NCBI GenBank assembly: GCA_024734495.1
Contig: JALMQS010000816.1
Span: forward strand, 6,783,171 to 6,847,170
DNA length: 64,000 nt
Direction of reading: 5' to 3'
From: Forficula auricularia
Taxonomy: Eukaryota; Arthropoda; Insecta; Dermaptera; Forficulidae
Shown: positions 17,401-29,400 of the stretch, piece after piece
Position numbering within the stretch: position 1 is the first letter of the stretch
Layout of the letters: the number at the start of each line of letters is the position of its first letter
Notes under the pieces: model-generated
Seen by the model: the letters and a program-made list of their open reading frames with translations, nothing else
What the model was told of the DNA's origin: nothing
Databases searched by the model: none
Position numbers and translations under genes: made by a program

Positions 17401-20400
17401 GAAGTTATTTTAAATGATAAAATTAATCAAACAAATAATGAAAATTTGGTTAACATAGATCTAAATGGAGAAGAAAATAGAGAAAATTTTATTACGAATC
17501 AAGTTGAAGAGGAAAATTTTCCAAATCAAGATGAAATTCAATTTAAAATGAGAGGTCGAAAAAGGGGAGAAACAAAAGAAATTTTAGAAGAAAGGCATAA
17601 AAGGCATTTAGAAGAACAAGAAGAAAAATTGCAAAGGGAAGGAGTAAGAAGATCAAATCGCATAAAAGAAAAAAATAGGGCTGAAACAGTAATTTTAAAT
17701 GAAGAAATAGTGCCGGATTTTTTGACAAAGACTTTATATAAAGACAAATTTAACTATTGTGTTCAAAAAAATAAGATGTTAAAGATATAAATCTTAAAAG
17801 GGGGATTTGATGTGATATTAAGTTTTATACTCTTAGGTTTTTTATTATTGTAAAATTTATTGAGTAAATAAATAGTTAACGAGAATCCACGAAACATTTT
17901 TAGTAACATATTTCCATATTAAAAATTTACATTATCATTTTTCATTTTATAATCACTTGAGCTTCGAGCAACAAATACTCCCTTCCCATGACCATATTTG
18001 CAACAATGTTCCCTTTTATTTTATTTTAATCACTTTCTTGGGGGGTCGGGTAGGCTAGGCGGTAGCATGTCAGCCAGCTAACCAAGAGGACCCGAGTTCG
18101 AATCCGGCTCGAGGCATCCGGCTAAAATCTGACCCCCGAGGTAGAGACAAATTTAAAAATAAAAATAAAATAGTATCGTAAATGGCTTATGGCTACCATG
18201 GCCGAAAAGCCAAAAAAAAAAAAAAAAAAATCACTTTCTTCAAATTTTAGAGGGAAAATTTTGAAAAAAACCCACAACTTGGTGAATGAATGATAAAATG
18301 GATATAAATTTAAAGAATGAGAATGAAAATAAATTAAATAAGAGAAAGAAAAAAAGAAACAAGAACACACTATTTACACATCTTTCTTCATTCCTTTTTA
18401 AATGGTCACTTCTTTGAGAAGAGGGTTTGTATTTCCTTAGATAGACTTTGAATTTTTCGGCAATATTGTTTAAGTGGCTTATTAATGAATGGTTCAAGCT
18501 CAAGAGCTGTACGGGTGATATAGTTATTGATTCCTGGAGGAGGGTCGGCGATTATTCTATCAATTTATGTTCTGTCTATAATATGGACCTTGATTGTCTT
18601 CAATTGAAAAATGAATTAGAATATTTTAAATTCCACTCTCATAATCTTTTCCAAGACTTAAGCAAACTCCATCATCTCCAAATTTTAGAAGGAATGATTC
18701 AATGTGTTTTGTGTGAATCATATCCTAATAACTAATATTGCTTAAGAATTTTTTTGCAACGAAATTTTCTCTGGAGAGAGACGGACTGGTAGAAATTTTA
18801 ATTGAAAGTAATGGAAGGCAGCCCAGAGGTAGTGAGGAAAGAAAAAATTAACACATATCAAATAAGGTGTAATTTATTGGAATCCTTCCTCCTTTCCTTT
18901 CAAACCGACGTTTCGGAGGATTTGTCCCTCCTTCTTCAGGGTTTCAAAGGGTCAATGAATGAAACAAATAAAATGTTTCCTTCTTCCCAGTCAGTGTTCA
19001 AAAACTTTCCTCATTTTTAACAAAAGGCATAGAAAAACAAATCTTTTTTTTCTTTCTTTAGTTAGGAAAAGAAGGAAAAAAAGATTTGTTTTTCTATGCC
19101 TTTTGTTAAAAATGAAGAAAGTTTTTGAACACTACTGTGAGAGAAGAAGGAAACATTTTATTTGTTTCATTCATTGACCCTTTGAAACCCTGAAGAAGGA
19201 GGGAAAAATCCTCCGAAACGTCGGTTTGAAAGGAAAGGAGGAAGGATTCCAATAAATTACACCTTATTTGATATGTGTTAATTTTTTCTTTCCTCACTAC
19301 CCACTACCTCTGGGCTGCCTTCCATTACTTTCAATTAATATTGCTTAAGAATACTTCTTTGTTTACCTGTAACTATTGAATCCGGGGAAAGAAGTTTCAG
19401 TAAACTTAAATTAATTAAAAATCATTTAAGATCATCAATGAATCAAGAGAGACTAAGTAATTAAAGTATAGTGTCTATCGAATAATATTATGATGTTTAT
19501 GTCGATTTGGACACCATCATTGAAGTTTTTGAGGATGAAAAAGCCCGAAAAGTTTAACTAATCATTAAAGTTTACTGAATTCGTTTATTTCTGTCATTTA
19601 TTTTCCAATAATTTTTAAAATTGCCATTTTGTATTAGATAATTTTAAACTGTCGTTCTCCTCTTTGAAGATTATAAAATCAAAACCCAGATCAAATTTGA
19701 AAATTGTTGAAGATGATGATCTCCTGTTTGATACTTTATTTAATAAGAAACAAGAGCAGATCTATTTCATTATTATGTAGTTTTAATAAATAGTAAAATT
19801 ATTAATATATAATAGGTATGTTTATAAAGATTTGCTTCATTATAAATTTGTTTTTGATTTGCTAGTAAAAATGATGATATATACCATATATCTATACATC
19901 TATATCTAAAGGGTGTCCCAAAATTCACGCAAGAAGTAATTTTGTTAAAAAACACAAGTTTTTAATTAAAAATTGTAAATTTTTTATTGATTCATGAAGT
20001 ATACAGTATAGGCTTATGTTTGGAATAGCATATCGGCGAAGAGAGTTCGTAGAATTTATTATGGAACAACAACAAGTTGATGTTGATTTTTCGAACAAAT
20101 TCATCTTCAGCGGTGAGGTTCATTTTTATCTTGATGGCTACGTTAATTGGCGCAATCGGGGTTCAGAAAATCCAAGAGTGATTGTTGAGAAACAAATGCA
20201 TCCACAACGTGTCACTGTTTGATGAATATTTTAGGTAGGAGGCATCATCGGACCATTCTTATTCGAAAATGTTGCTGGTCAGGCAATAACAGTTAATGGT
20301 GTTCGCTATCGCGACATGATAATCCAGTTTTTTATGTCTAAGATATTGTTGTGGACTACATGTGTTTTCAACAAGACGGTGCCACATGGCATACCTACTG

Positions 20401-23400
20401 CCCGAGAAACAATTCATTTACTGCATGAGTCTTTTCCTGGTCGTGTAATTTCCCGTTTTGGTGATCAGAATTGGCCACCCAAATCATGCGATTTAGCGCC
20501 GTTGAACTTTAAGGCTTGTGCCAAGAAGCTCTCGACCACCCACTCCTTGAAGGGAGGAAATTGAGCGCTGTATCAACGAAATTCAGCCTCATTTATGCAA
20601 AAAGATCACGGAAAATTTCGACAAAAGTGTGCGTATGCGCCAGCAAAGCCGTGGAAGCCATTACCCGATATCCTATTCCATACATAACCCTACACTATAT
20701 ACTTTATGAATCAATAAAAAATGTACACTTTTTAATTAAAAACCGTTTTCTATCAAAATTACTTAGTGTGTAAATTTTGCAACACCCTTTATAATGTGGG
20801 ACCGCAAACAATTTTTCGGTCAAAATTTGGTCGCGGGTGAAAAATTTTAAGAAGACCATATTTCCTGCAATAAATAAGAGGGGACATAATAGATGCATTC
20901 TTTATGTGTCATTAATCAACCAAGAAAAATTAAAGATTATATAAAACACTGATTTTCAATGTAAGAATCAATATTAATTTTTACTATTAACCTAACTCCG
21001 TTGAATCCCTCTTAATTTCAATTTATTTAAATCATTATATTTGAAAAAATTATTTATAAAATGATTACCTATTCCAATGAAAAAAATAAAAATTATTTGT
21101 TGTATTTTCAATGAAAAAAATAAATTCTTTTATATTATGAACGGGAAGAGCATCAAATGATATAAAATCTTGGCTGAGAATAATTTTATTATATTCTTCT
21201 CCAATCTTACTTGTTTTAGGAATATTTTGTATAAAAAAAGGGCTAGTATTTCTAGTATGAAAAGTTGCCTTCTCCTTTTATTTTTAAATTCATTTCTTCG
21301 TTTCTAACATTAATTTTCAATTCTGCCTAAAAGAGTTCATAGAATTAAAAAAAAAAATAACATAAAATTAAATTTTATTAGACTGAAATGTAGTTTAAGA
21401 GCCATGCCGTCAGATGTGAAATACGCAAGACACCTGGCTCCCAAATTTTCATTCTTATAGTCCAGGAAAATTACGATTTTAACAGGAAATAATTTCGGTA
21501 AAGATTTTATTACTGGAATACCTTATTGGTATTCTAATATTACTACCCTAAGTCCCCCTCCAATCTGTGTTGTGAAATTTTTCTACGCTCCTCAAAATGA
21601 GAAAATTTCGGAGTTTTTTTCAGTTTTTCTTAAATAACTCTAAAACGGCTTAATCAAATCAAAAAGATATCCATTGGATAAATTAAAGGTCAATTAATTA
21701 CGCGTAAAATGATAACAATTTCATTTATTTAAGTTCAGTAGAAACTAGCGCCTGTCAAAAACAGTTTCGGGATCACTTTTGAATATCCCTAAAACTCGTA
21801 TATTTTTCGATTTTCCCCATTTTGACCATGAAGGAGCACGTTTTCGACAAAGACCATTCTATATATTTTTAAACTAGATTAAATTTGCTACAATTCAAAT
21901 CAAGTTTCGTTCTAATTGGATAATCCTAACATGAGGTTGAAATTTTGAAAAAAATCCAATTATTTTCGAAAAATCGCAGTCTTTCCTTCATAAAATGAAA
22001 ACCACTCATCCTAGAAAGTTGATTCCTATCTCATTCTCTAGGAAATTTTATTTACTTGAACGTTTACTTGAACTACTTTTTTGATAAAACTCTTAGATTT
22101 ATAGATATTCTACATTTTCCGGACAGGATATGATCCGAATCCTCAAAAGCGTCATGGAAAATGCTGGATATCTATAAATCTAAGTTTATCAAAAAGTGGT
22201 CCAAGTAAACGTTTAAGTCAACAAAATTTACTAGAGAATGAGATAGAAATCAAGCTTCTAGGATGAGTGGTTTTCATTTTATGAAAGAAAAACTGCATTT
22301 TTTCAAAACTTCAAACTCATGTTACCATTATCCAATTAGAATGAACCTTTTTTAAATTGTAGCAAATTTAATCTAGTTTAAAAATGTATAGATTCTTCTT
22401 TGTCGAAAACGTGCTCCTTCATGGTCAAAATGGGGAAAAATCGAAAAAGAACGAGTTTTAGGGATATTCAAAAGTGATCCCGGGGTCTGTTTTTTGACGC
22501 GCTAGTACAGTAGTTCTACTTAACCTAAATAGATGAAATTGTTATCATTTTACGCACAATTTAAAAAGCTTTAATTTATCTAATATATGTCTTTTTGATT
22601 TGATAAGCCGTTTTAGAGTTATTCAAGAAAAACTGAAAAACTCGGAAATTTTCTCATTGTGAGGCGCGTAGAAAAATTTCCACAACACAGATTTGGGGGA
22701 AAACTTAGGGTAGTAATATTGCAGTACCAATAAAGGTATTCCAGCAATAAAATCTTTACCAGGAATTATTTCCTGTTTATGCCATTTTTTCACGTAATTT
22801 GCCTGGACATTAAATATATAGAACTTTTCAGAGGTTCGGTTCTAGACAACGAACACGGCGGAAATGTTTCCATGTGACGTTATGGTCCTTATATACTACA
22901 TTTTGCTCTTTGATATTCTTACCTTATATTCTTTTAATTCCATAGGGTTAAATTTGAATATTATAGCGAAATTTGAAAAAGGAGAAATTTTTCCCGAAGG
23001 ATTTAAACAATCAATAATATCTTCTTTGAAGTTTTTATAATTTAAATTACACAAATTTTTACATGAAATTAAATAATCTGAACATTCACTCGAATTATTA
23101 TAGAGCCAGTATATCTAATAAAAGAAAATTCTAATAATTTTTTTATCTAAAAAAAGCGTAGGAAAGGTGTTGTATTATTTTTCATCATTTTCTAAAAAAA
23201 TTTTATCTCCCTATTTATCACAAATTTAATTTACTTGAAGTGTATAAATTTTTTTAAATTATTATCTCCTTGATAGAATTTATATAGGTAATTTGTTTAG
23301 ACAGATATTGATTTAAAATTGAAAAGTATTTGTTTTGCCGAGAGTAGCAGAGTTGTTGATTCACAAAGAGAAACAAAGAGGTTGTCCTCTGCTTGATGCA

Positions 23401-26400
23401 AATAAACATACACACATATATATCGAGATGATATATATATATAATATATTATTTATTTGTTTGAGACTATAGTTTCGAAGACTTGGTCTTCATCATCAGT
23501 CTTTTTTAATTATAAATGTTGTTTTTCATGGAGTCAATATCGTATGGATATTGAAAATTTGATGTTCTTCTTCATTGGTGGTCAGCTTAGAACTAAAGAC
23601 ATTCTTTTGGTTCACATTCAAATATAACAATATGTTTCCCTTTCTCCTTGTTTTATAAAGAGAAAGGCTGACAAGGAGAAAAGGGAAACATATTGTTATA
23701 TTTGAATGTGAACCAAAAGAATGTCTTTAGTTCTAAGCTGACCACCAATGAAGAAGAAACATCAAATTTTCAATATCCATACGATATCGACTCCATGAAA
23801 AACAACATTTATAATTAAAAAAGACTGATGATGAAGACCAAGTCTTCGAAACTATAGTCTCAAACATAAATAAATTATATATACAGATATATCATCTCGA
23901 TATATATGTGTGTATGTTTATTTGCATCAAGCAGAGGACAACCTCTTTGTTTCTCTTTGTGGATTGATTTAAAAGTTTTGTATTTTAGTTTAGTTTTTTA
24001 ATTACACTGGTCGACAAAAATTAAAGAAAAATTTGTTCCTATAAATCTAACAATGGATTCCAGTAGAGTTTTTTATACACTGATTATTATGCAATTTCCA
24101 AATTTTTTAAAACAGGTCAGAGTTTTCAGATATTGTCGATCAAAACGACGAAAATGGCCATTTTGACCTATTTTCTAGTCCCATTAGATATTAAACAGGA
24201 ATATTTGAAATCAAAATATTTTGTTGACGTAATAGGAAATAGCTTCCTATAGTAGAACCTCTTTGATTTTCAAATTAGTACTTGTTTATAGCTCAATTAG
24301 AACTCGAGTTAGTAACTAAAAAACTAAGACCATATGTTTATTTACTCTTATTAAACGAGCAGAAATTGTATATTTATTTGTTTGTATATATATTTGTATC
24401 TTGGTTCTATTTTGAAAACGACTCTACCGATTTTGATGAAATTCACGGGTTAGGGGTTTTTAGGGGTGACAATTCGATCTGTCACGGTCTCATCTTCGAC
24501 AAAATTGTTTTTGATGAGTTTTTTCGTAATCAAATTAATTATTCTCAGGTAGACAAATCCCATTCTTAGGGTTTTCAAAAAGGTTTCCCTTTTCCTTTTG
24601 TACCCAGGCAGACAATGGGTTGCCTTATTTCATTGTTTTAAAAGGCCTTGAAGAAGTATTGTGTTTGTGGTTTGTTGTTCTCCCTAAACGTTAGAATTAT
24701 TAGCAAACGTTTTATAATTGTTTTTATAAAGAACCTTGTTTATTTAATAGAATAAAAAATAATCAAGAATTTATTTAAAAATATCTTTCGCGGTCTCAAT
24801 TTTCTGAAAAAATAACACAGTGGTCGAATACATTATTTTTTTTTTTACTTATGGAAAGTGGTGTAGGTTTTAGGTGAAACATGATGTTAGTTAACAGAGT
24901 AAAGGGTGTAGTAGTTTCACAGTGAATAAAATAAAAACTTCAAAGAGGTTTATACAAAACTCAATAGATATTTCGGATTATTAGTCCATCATCAGTGTGA
25001 GCTTACAAGTTAACACAGGCATTAACTTGTAAACTCCTGATGATGGACTAATAATCTGAAGTATATTTGAGTTTGTATAAACCTCTTTGAGTTTTATTTC
25101 AATTCACTGTGGGAAACTACACACCCTTCACTCTATTAACGAATACATTATATATATTTGTATTTTTTTTAATTTGAAAACGGACTTTCAAATAAAAATC
25201 GACCTTTTTATCAGAATTTTAAATTAAAAATAATATTAAAATAAAGCTTTTAACTGAAGAAGGGAAGAAGTTACCGAGCATCGCTCGGTGCCTCCAGTAC
25301 TTATCTATTAATAAAGTAAAGGGTGTGTAGTTTATATCATGTTTCACCTAAAACCGCACCACTTTCTCTAAGTAAAATTTATTATTTATGTTTATTATCA
25401 TTTATAATTTTGTAATTTTAGTTTTTAAGTTATAACTCGAGTTCTAATTGAGCTATAAACAAGTAGTAATTTGAAAATCAAAGAGGAAGCTATTTCCTAA
25501 TACGTCAACAAAATATTTTGATTTCAAATATTGCTGTTTAATATCTAATGGAACTCGAAAATAGGTCAAAATGGCCATTTTCGTCGTTTTGACCGATAAT
25601 ATCTCAAAACACCGAGCGGTTGTAAAAAATCAGGGAATTGCATGATAATCAGCGCCTACTGGAATCCAAGGCTTCGATTACGGCAACAAATTTTTGTCGA
25701 CCAGTCTAATCTTTTTAGTAGAGATTATTTTTAAATTGAAAGTTTTTGTTCGAGGAGTAGCAGCAATTTTTTATATGTTGAAGGAGACAATAAAAGAGTG
25801 TGTCTTCTGCTGGAATTATAATTTTATTTATTTACTTTATAACGGAGACTATGGTTTCGAGGGCTCTGCCCTCTTCATCAGTCTATTACAGTGTATTCAC
25901 AGGAATTCATGATATTCCACGTGAATCCATTGTAATAGACTGATGAAGAGGGCAAAGCCCTCGAAACTATAGTTCCTCGTCGTTAATAAATAAAATTGCG
26001 CAATTCCAGAATGTCACACTTTTATTGTCTCCTTCAAGAATTATTTTTGTTGAAATCTTTCAGTAGGTATATTAATATTTTAATTCTTAAATTTGAATGT
26101 TTATGTTTTTTTACGGTGTGAGTAAAGTTTATGTGCTGAGCAGATGTCTGGCCAGGCTTATTTTTCTATTACGATAAAAAAACTTTCGCTGCGTTTCTTT
26201 TTCTGTAATTCAAAATAAAAATAAAAAATTTAATTATTTCCAAATTTTGTTGAGCGTTCTAGATGAATTTGTAAATAATATCATTTTTATTATTGTAAAA
26301 GGAAGAAGCATTGACTTGAAGCCCCTGTTAGTTATGCATTCGATTCGACAGCTTTGGGTATCGGATGCATAACCTACAGGCGTTAACATTTGAACCTGAT

Positions 26401-29400
26401 GGAATAGAATAGCAGGAGCATCTTGGTTATTAATGAATAAGAGAAAAGGCAGAAATACTACTAAGATGAATACTGGGATCGAGAGTTCTTCGTCATGTCC
26501 GAAACAAGTACATAGATGTTTTTGAGTTTTTCTCATTCTTGAAAGGTTCTTTTTGATTTTTTTATTCATATAATACTATTCTAACTTAATATTTTATAAC
26601 GAGCTTTTTTGGCGTGCCTTCGGCACGCCCTCGAAGCTCGACCCTCGCAGGGCTGGTGCCCTGGCGGGCAGCGTATCGATCCAAAAAATTTTATTCCTCT
26701 TAAAAAACCACACTCCAAATGTATACCTGTAAACTCCCGAAAATACATACTCTGTTAAAAGTTTCGCCTTATTTTCGTCCTGACACAGCAACAGAAATGA
26801 GGCTCTAGATATGAATCTGGAAGTATTTTTTTTTCTATAATCTACAGCATTGTGATATTTTTTGTGTGGAAATAGATTTATTTAAATAAGTGGGATCGTG
26901 TGAGGAGGAGAATTATATTATATGATTTTTTTTAAATTTGGGATCGATAATCGGTATAAGGCTCCAAATATTTAAAAGAAATCAGGTGTTGTTTGTATGA
27001 CAGGCTGCTCCAGTATTGTCATGAGAAACTCCGGCATGCGTGTCTTAAGTCGTTCAATTTTGTAAAAATCAAAAAATAAGAATAACAAAATTTAGATTTT
27101 TAAAAAATTATAAAAAAGTGGCAAATTATTAAAAAAATAAACAAATAATATATAAAATATAAATCAAATAAGATGTGATTAATTTCTTCTTCTGTGCGCA
27201 AAGAAAAGCGAATTGAATATTTAATTTTTGAGTGGTGAGGGGGGGGGGAGGAATATTTATCAATATATTTAATGTTTCTTAATTTAAAATCAATTGGAGT
27301 CTTTCATTTCAAAATTCGAGTTCAAATTACAATTATATTTCAAATTTGCCGCAAATATACCGACTGCATCAGCGCTCCCTGTCGGCAGCATTACGTTAGC
27401 GTTGCTGCAAATTAATCTGGGCTATTATATATATATATATTAAAACACCATTTAAGGATTTTTTAGTACAAATAAAAACTTGATCAAAATATTATAATTT
27501 TACAACTTGTTTTGTTGATTAAATTATTTGATTACGAATCTAATAATCTAGGGGATCCCAAACATTTTCCGAGTCGCGGAGCCTTTTTTCAATTAAAATT
27601 TTTCTATGGCGCCCTATTTATATTATTTATTTGGCCGCGCAGGAAGGGGCCTCTTCTTACAACAGATGTGAAGTTTAAAAAATTTGGTCTATACATTGGT
27701 GACAATATTTACATTTCTCTCTTTTTAAGTAAAAATAAATATATCAAAATCAATAGCGTGTTTGGTCTCTCTAAAAATAGTCTTGTATAATAATAGAATC
27801 GATAAACACATTTTGAAAATTAATTATTTATTAATTAACAGGAATAGCAGGGAATTGGACAAAAATTAAAAACAGAGCCCTTATTGAATGGGCCAGACGT
27901 TTCGTCGATTAATCTCGACTTCCTCAGTGGTTCATTCTATACTCTTTGTCAAAAGACAATTCCACTACGCGACGAAACATCCTTTAATCTTTTTATTATC
28001 AAGTGTAAAAAAGTTCAAGATTGTTGAGCAATTGAGGCCTAAGCCAACAATGTATTGTAGTTAAAATAATAAAAAAGATTAAAGGATGTTTCGTCGCGTA
28101 GTGGAATTGTCTTTTGACAAAGAGTGATAGAATGAGCCACTGAGGAAGTCGAAATTAATCGACGAAACGTCTGGCCCATTCAATAAAGACTCTGTTTTTA
28201 ATTTTTGTCCAATTCCCTGCTATTCCTGTTAATTAATGCTTATTATGGATACGAGTGATATACCGTTAATTATTTATTTTTCTATGAAAATCAAAAATTC
28301 AGACTATAGTATATATTTCATATTTTTTTGAGGGTGTCAAAGTTAAATTCTTTCGCTTTATATCAAAACAAATACCGTATTTGGTCTCTCTAAATACTCT
28401 TGTATTAGAATCGATAAAAATATATCTTGGGAATTAATAGTTTATTTTTCTATGAAAATCAAAAATTCAGATCACAGGGGGACCCTTTGTATACATTTCA
28501 GATTTTTTCGAGGGTGTCAAAGTTAAATTTTTCGGTTTATGTAAGTCTAATCGTAATTAATAGTTAAAAATTAATAATAAATAAATTTTTAGCTTCTCAC
28601 TAGTTAGGCCAAATGTCTTGCTTCAATTAATTATGAAGCTTGGCGGCGCACCTGTGAAGAGGCGCGACGCAGTTTGGGAACCTCTGTAATAATCTGATAT
28701 CAACAAAATAACTATATTTATCATGTTATATTTTATTCATAAGAATTTTGCTGGCTTGGTGTGTACTGGATATATTAATTATTTATTGTTAAAGGATAAA
28801 TAAATTGAATTGCTTCTTTCCAGTAATTTATTTTATTATTCAAATAGTTAATCCAATATTTGAGAGCGCTTTCGGCACTCTTCCACTGAGGAAGAGATGC
28901 CGAAAGCGCTCTCGAAATATTTGGATTAACCATTTGAATAATAAAATAAATTACTGAAAAGAAGCAATTCAATTTATTTATCCTTTAACAATAAAAAAGT
29001 TATATTTTATATTAAGTATTAAACATCATACGAAATAATTCATGTCCACTTCATCGATTGCCACTTGGCCCATATCAAGTACATTAGGATATGATAAAGA
29101 AATTTGTCCAAGACTCGGCTCAAAACATCTGATCTGTATATTTAATTCAATTTCTCTTTATTGCTCAATTCAACTAAATATTTTAAATAATGAGTCCCTA
29201 TTAAACTATATTTAATTTCTACTGTAATTATCAATGAATTTTCGCCCTGAAAATAAAAATAATAATTTTAATATTTTTTAATAAGTAGAGGTCCAGTCAT
29301 TTGGTAGTTTTACCTGGAAAGTTTTTGAAAATGGGTAATTTTATAAATTTCGATGTGCTCTTTCCGAATTTCAACTTTGCCACCTCGTATCTTTGCCGTT

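Larger units (their letters stand above)
18750..19335. mobile_element. Hammerhead foldback F with 17-bp target duplication
   Basis: TAATATTGCTTAAGAAT is repeated at 18733-18749 and 19336-19352. A leader of about 50 bp (TTTTTGCAACG) precedes inverted arms of about 265 bp carrying HHRs at 18907-18939 (-) and 19190-19222 (+). The frames inside are arm translations. Confidence 0.85.
23319..23962. mobile_element. Hammerhead foldback B with 12-bp target duplication
   Basis: ATTGATTTAAAA is repeated at 23307-23318 and 23963-23974. The leader TTTTGCCGAGAGTAGCAGAG is followed by arms starting CACAAAGAGAAACAAAGAGG. Two opposite-facing HHRs match the one next to the GIY-YIG ORF (3656). Confidence 0.85.
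24345..25306 (+). mobile_element. Helitron-like family 2, interrupted
   Basis: 5' CTCTTATTAAACGAGCAG; 3' hairpin ACCGAGCATCGCTCGGT then GCCTCCAGTAC. Foldback C (24837-25139) is inserted in it. Other copies are at 39541-40107 and 44222-45594 (both -). Confidence 0.55.
24004..25706. mobile_element. Foldback element with CTGGTCGACAAAAATT ends
   Basis: Inverted arms 24006-24290 and 25435-25705. A Helitron-like family 2 copy sits between them. No transposase. Confidence 0.6.
25733..26039. mobile_element. Family A hammerhead foldback
   Basis: A 9-bp duplication ATTATTTTT is at 25724-25732 and 26040-26048. The leader has a diverged TTTTTGTTCGAGGAGTAGCAG. Opposite-facing HHRs at 25847-25881 and 25940-25974. 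Confidence 0.75.
27831..28265. mobile_element. Hammerhead foldback G with 11-bp target duplication
   Basis: TTAATTATTTA is at 27820-27830 and 28266-28276. Arms begin GGAATAGCAGGGAATTGGAC. HHRs at 27896-27927 (-) and 28140-28171 (+). A tail of about 30 bp without a mirror partner lies at the right end. Confidence 0.85.
27549..28685. mobile_element. Non-autonomous hAT element hosting foldback G
   Basis: Ends GGGGATCCCAAAC and GTTTGGGAACCTCTG, with TAATAAT on both flanks. No transposase. Foldback G is inserted at 27831-28265. An internal segment (TCTATGAAAATCAAAAATTC) is duplicated near 28280 and 28450. Confidence 0.7.

Noticed and set aside
18802..19297. Paired frames of 63-72 codons on both strands with the same protein
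   Set aside because: They are the two arms of foldback F read in opposite directions.
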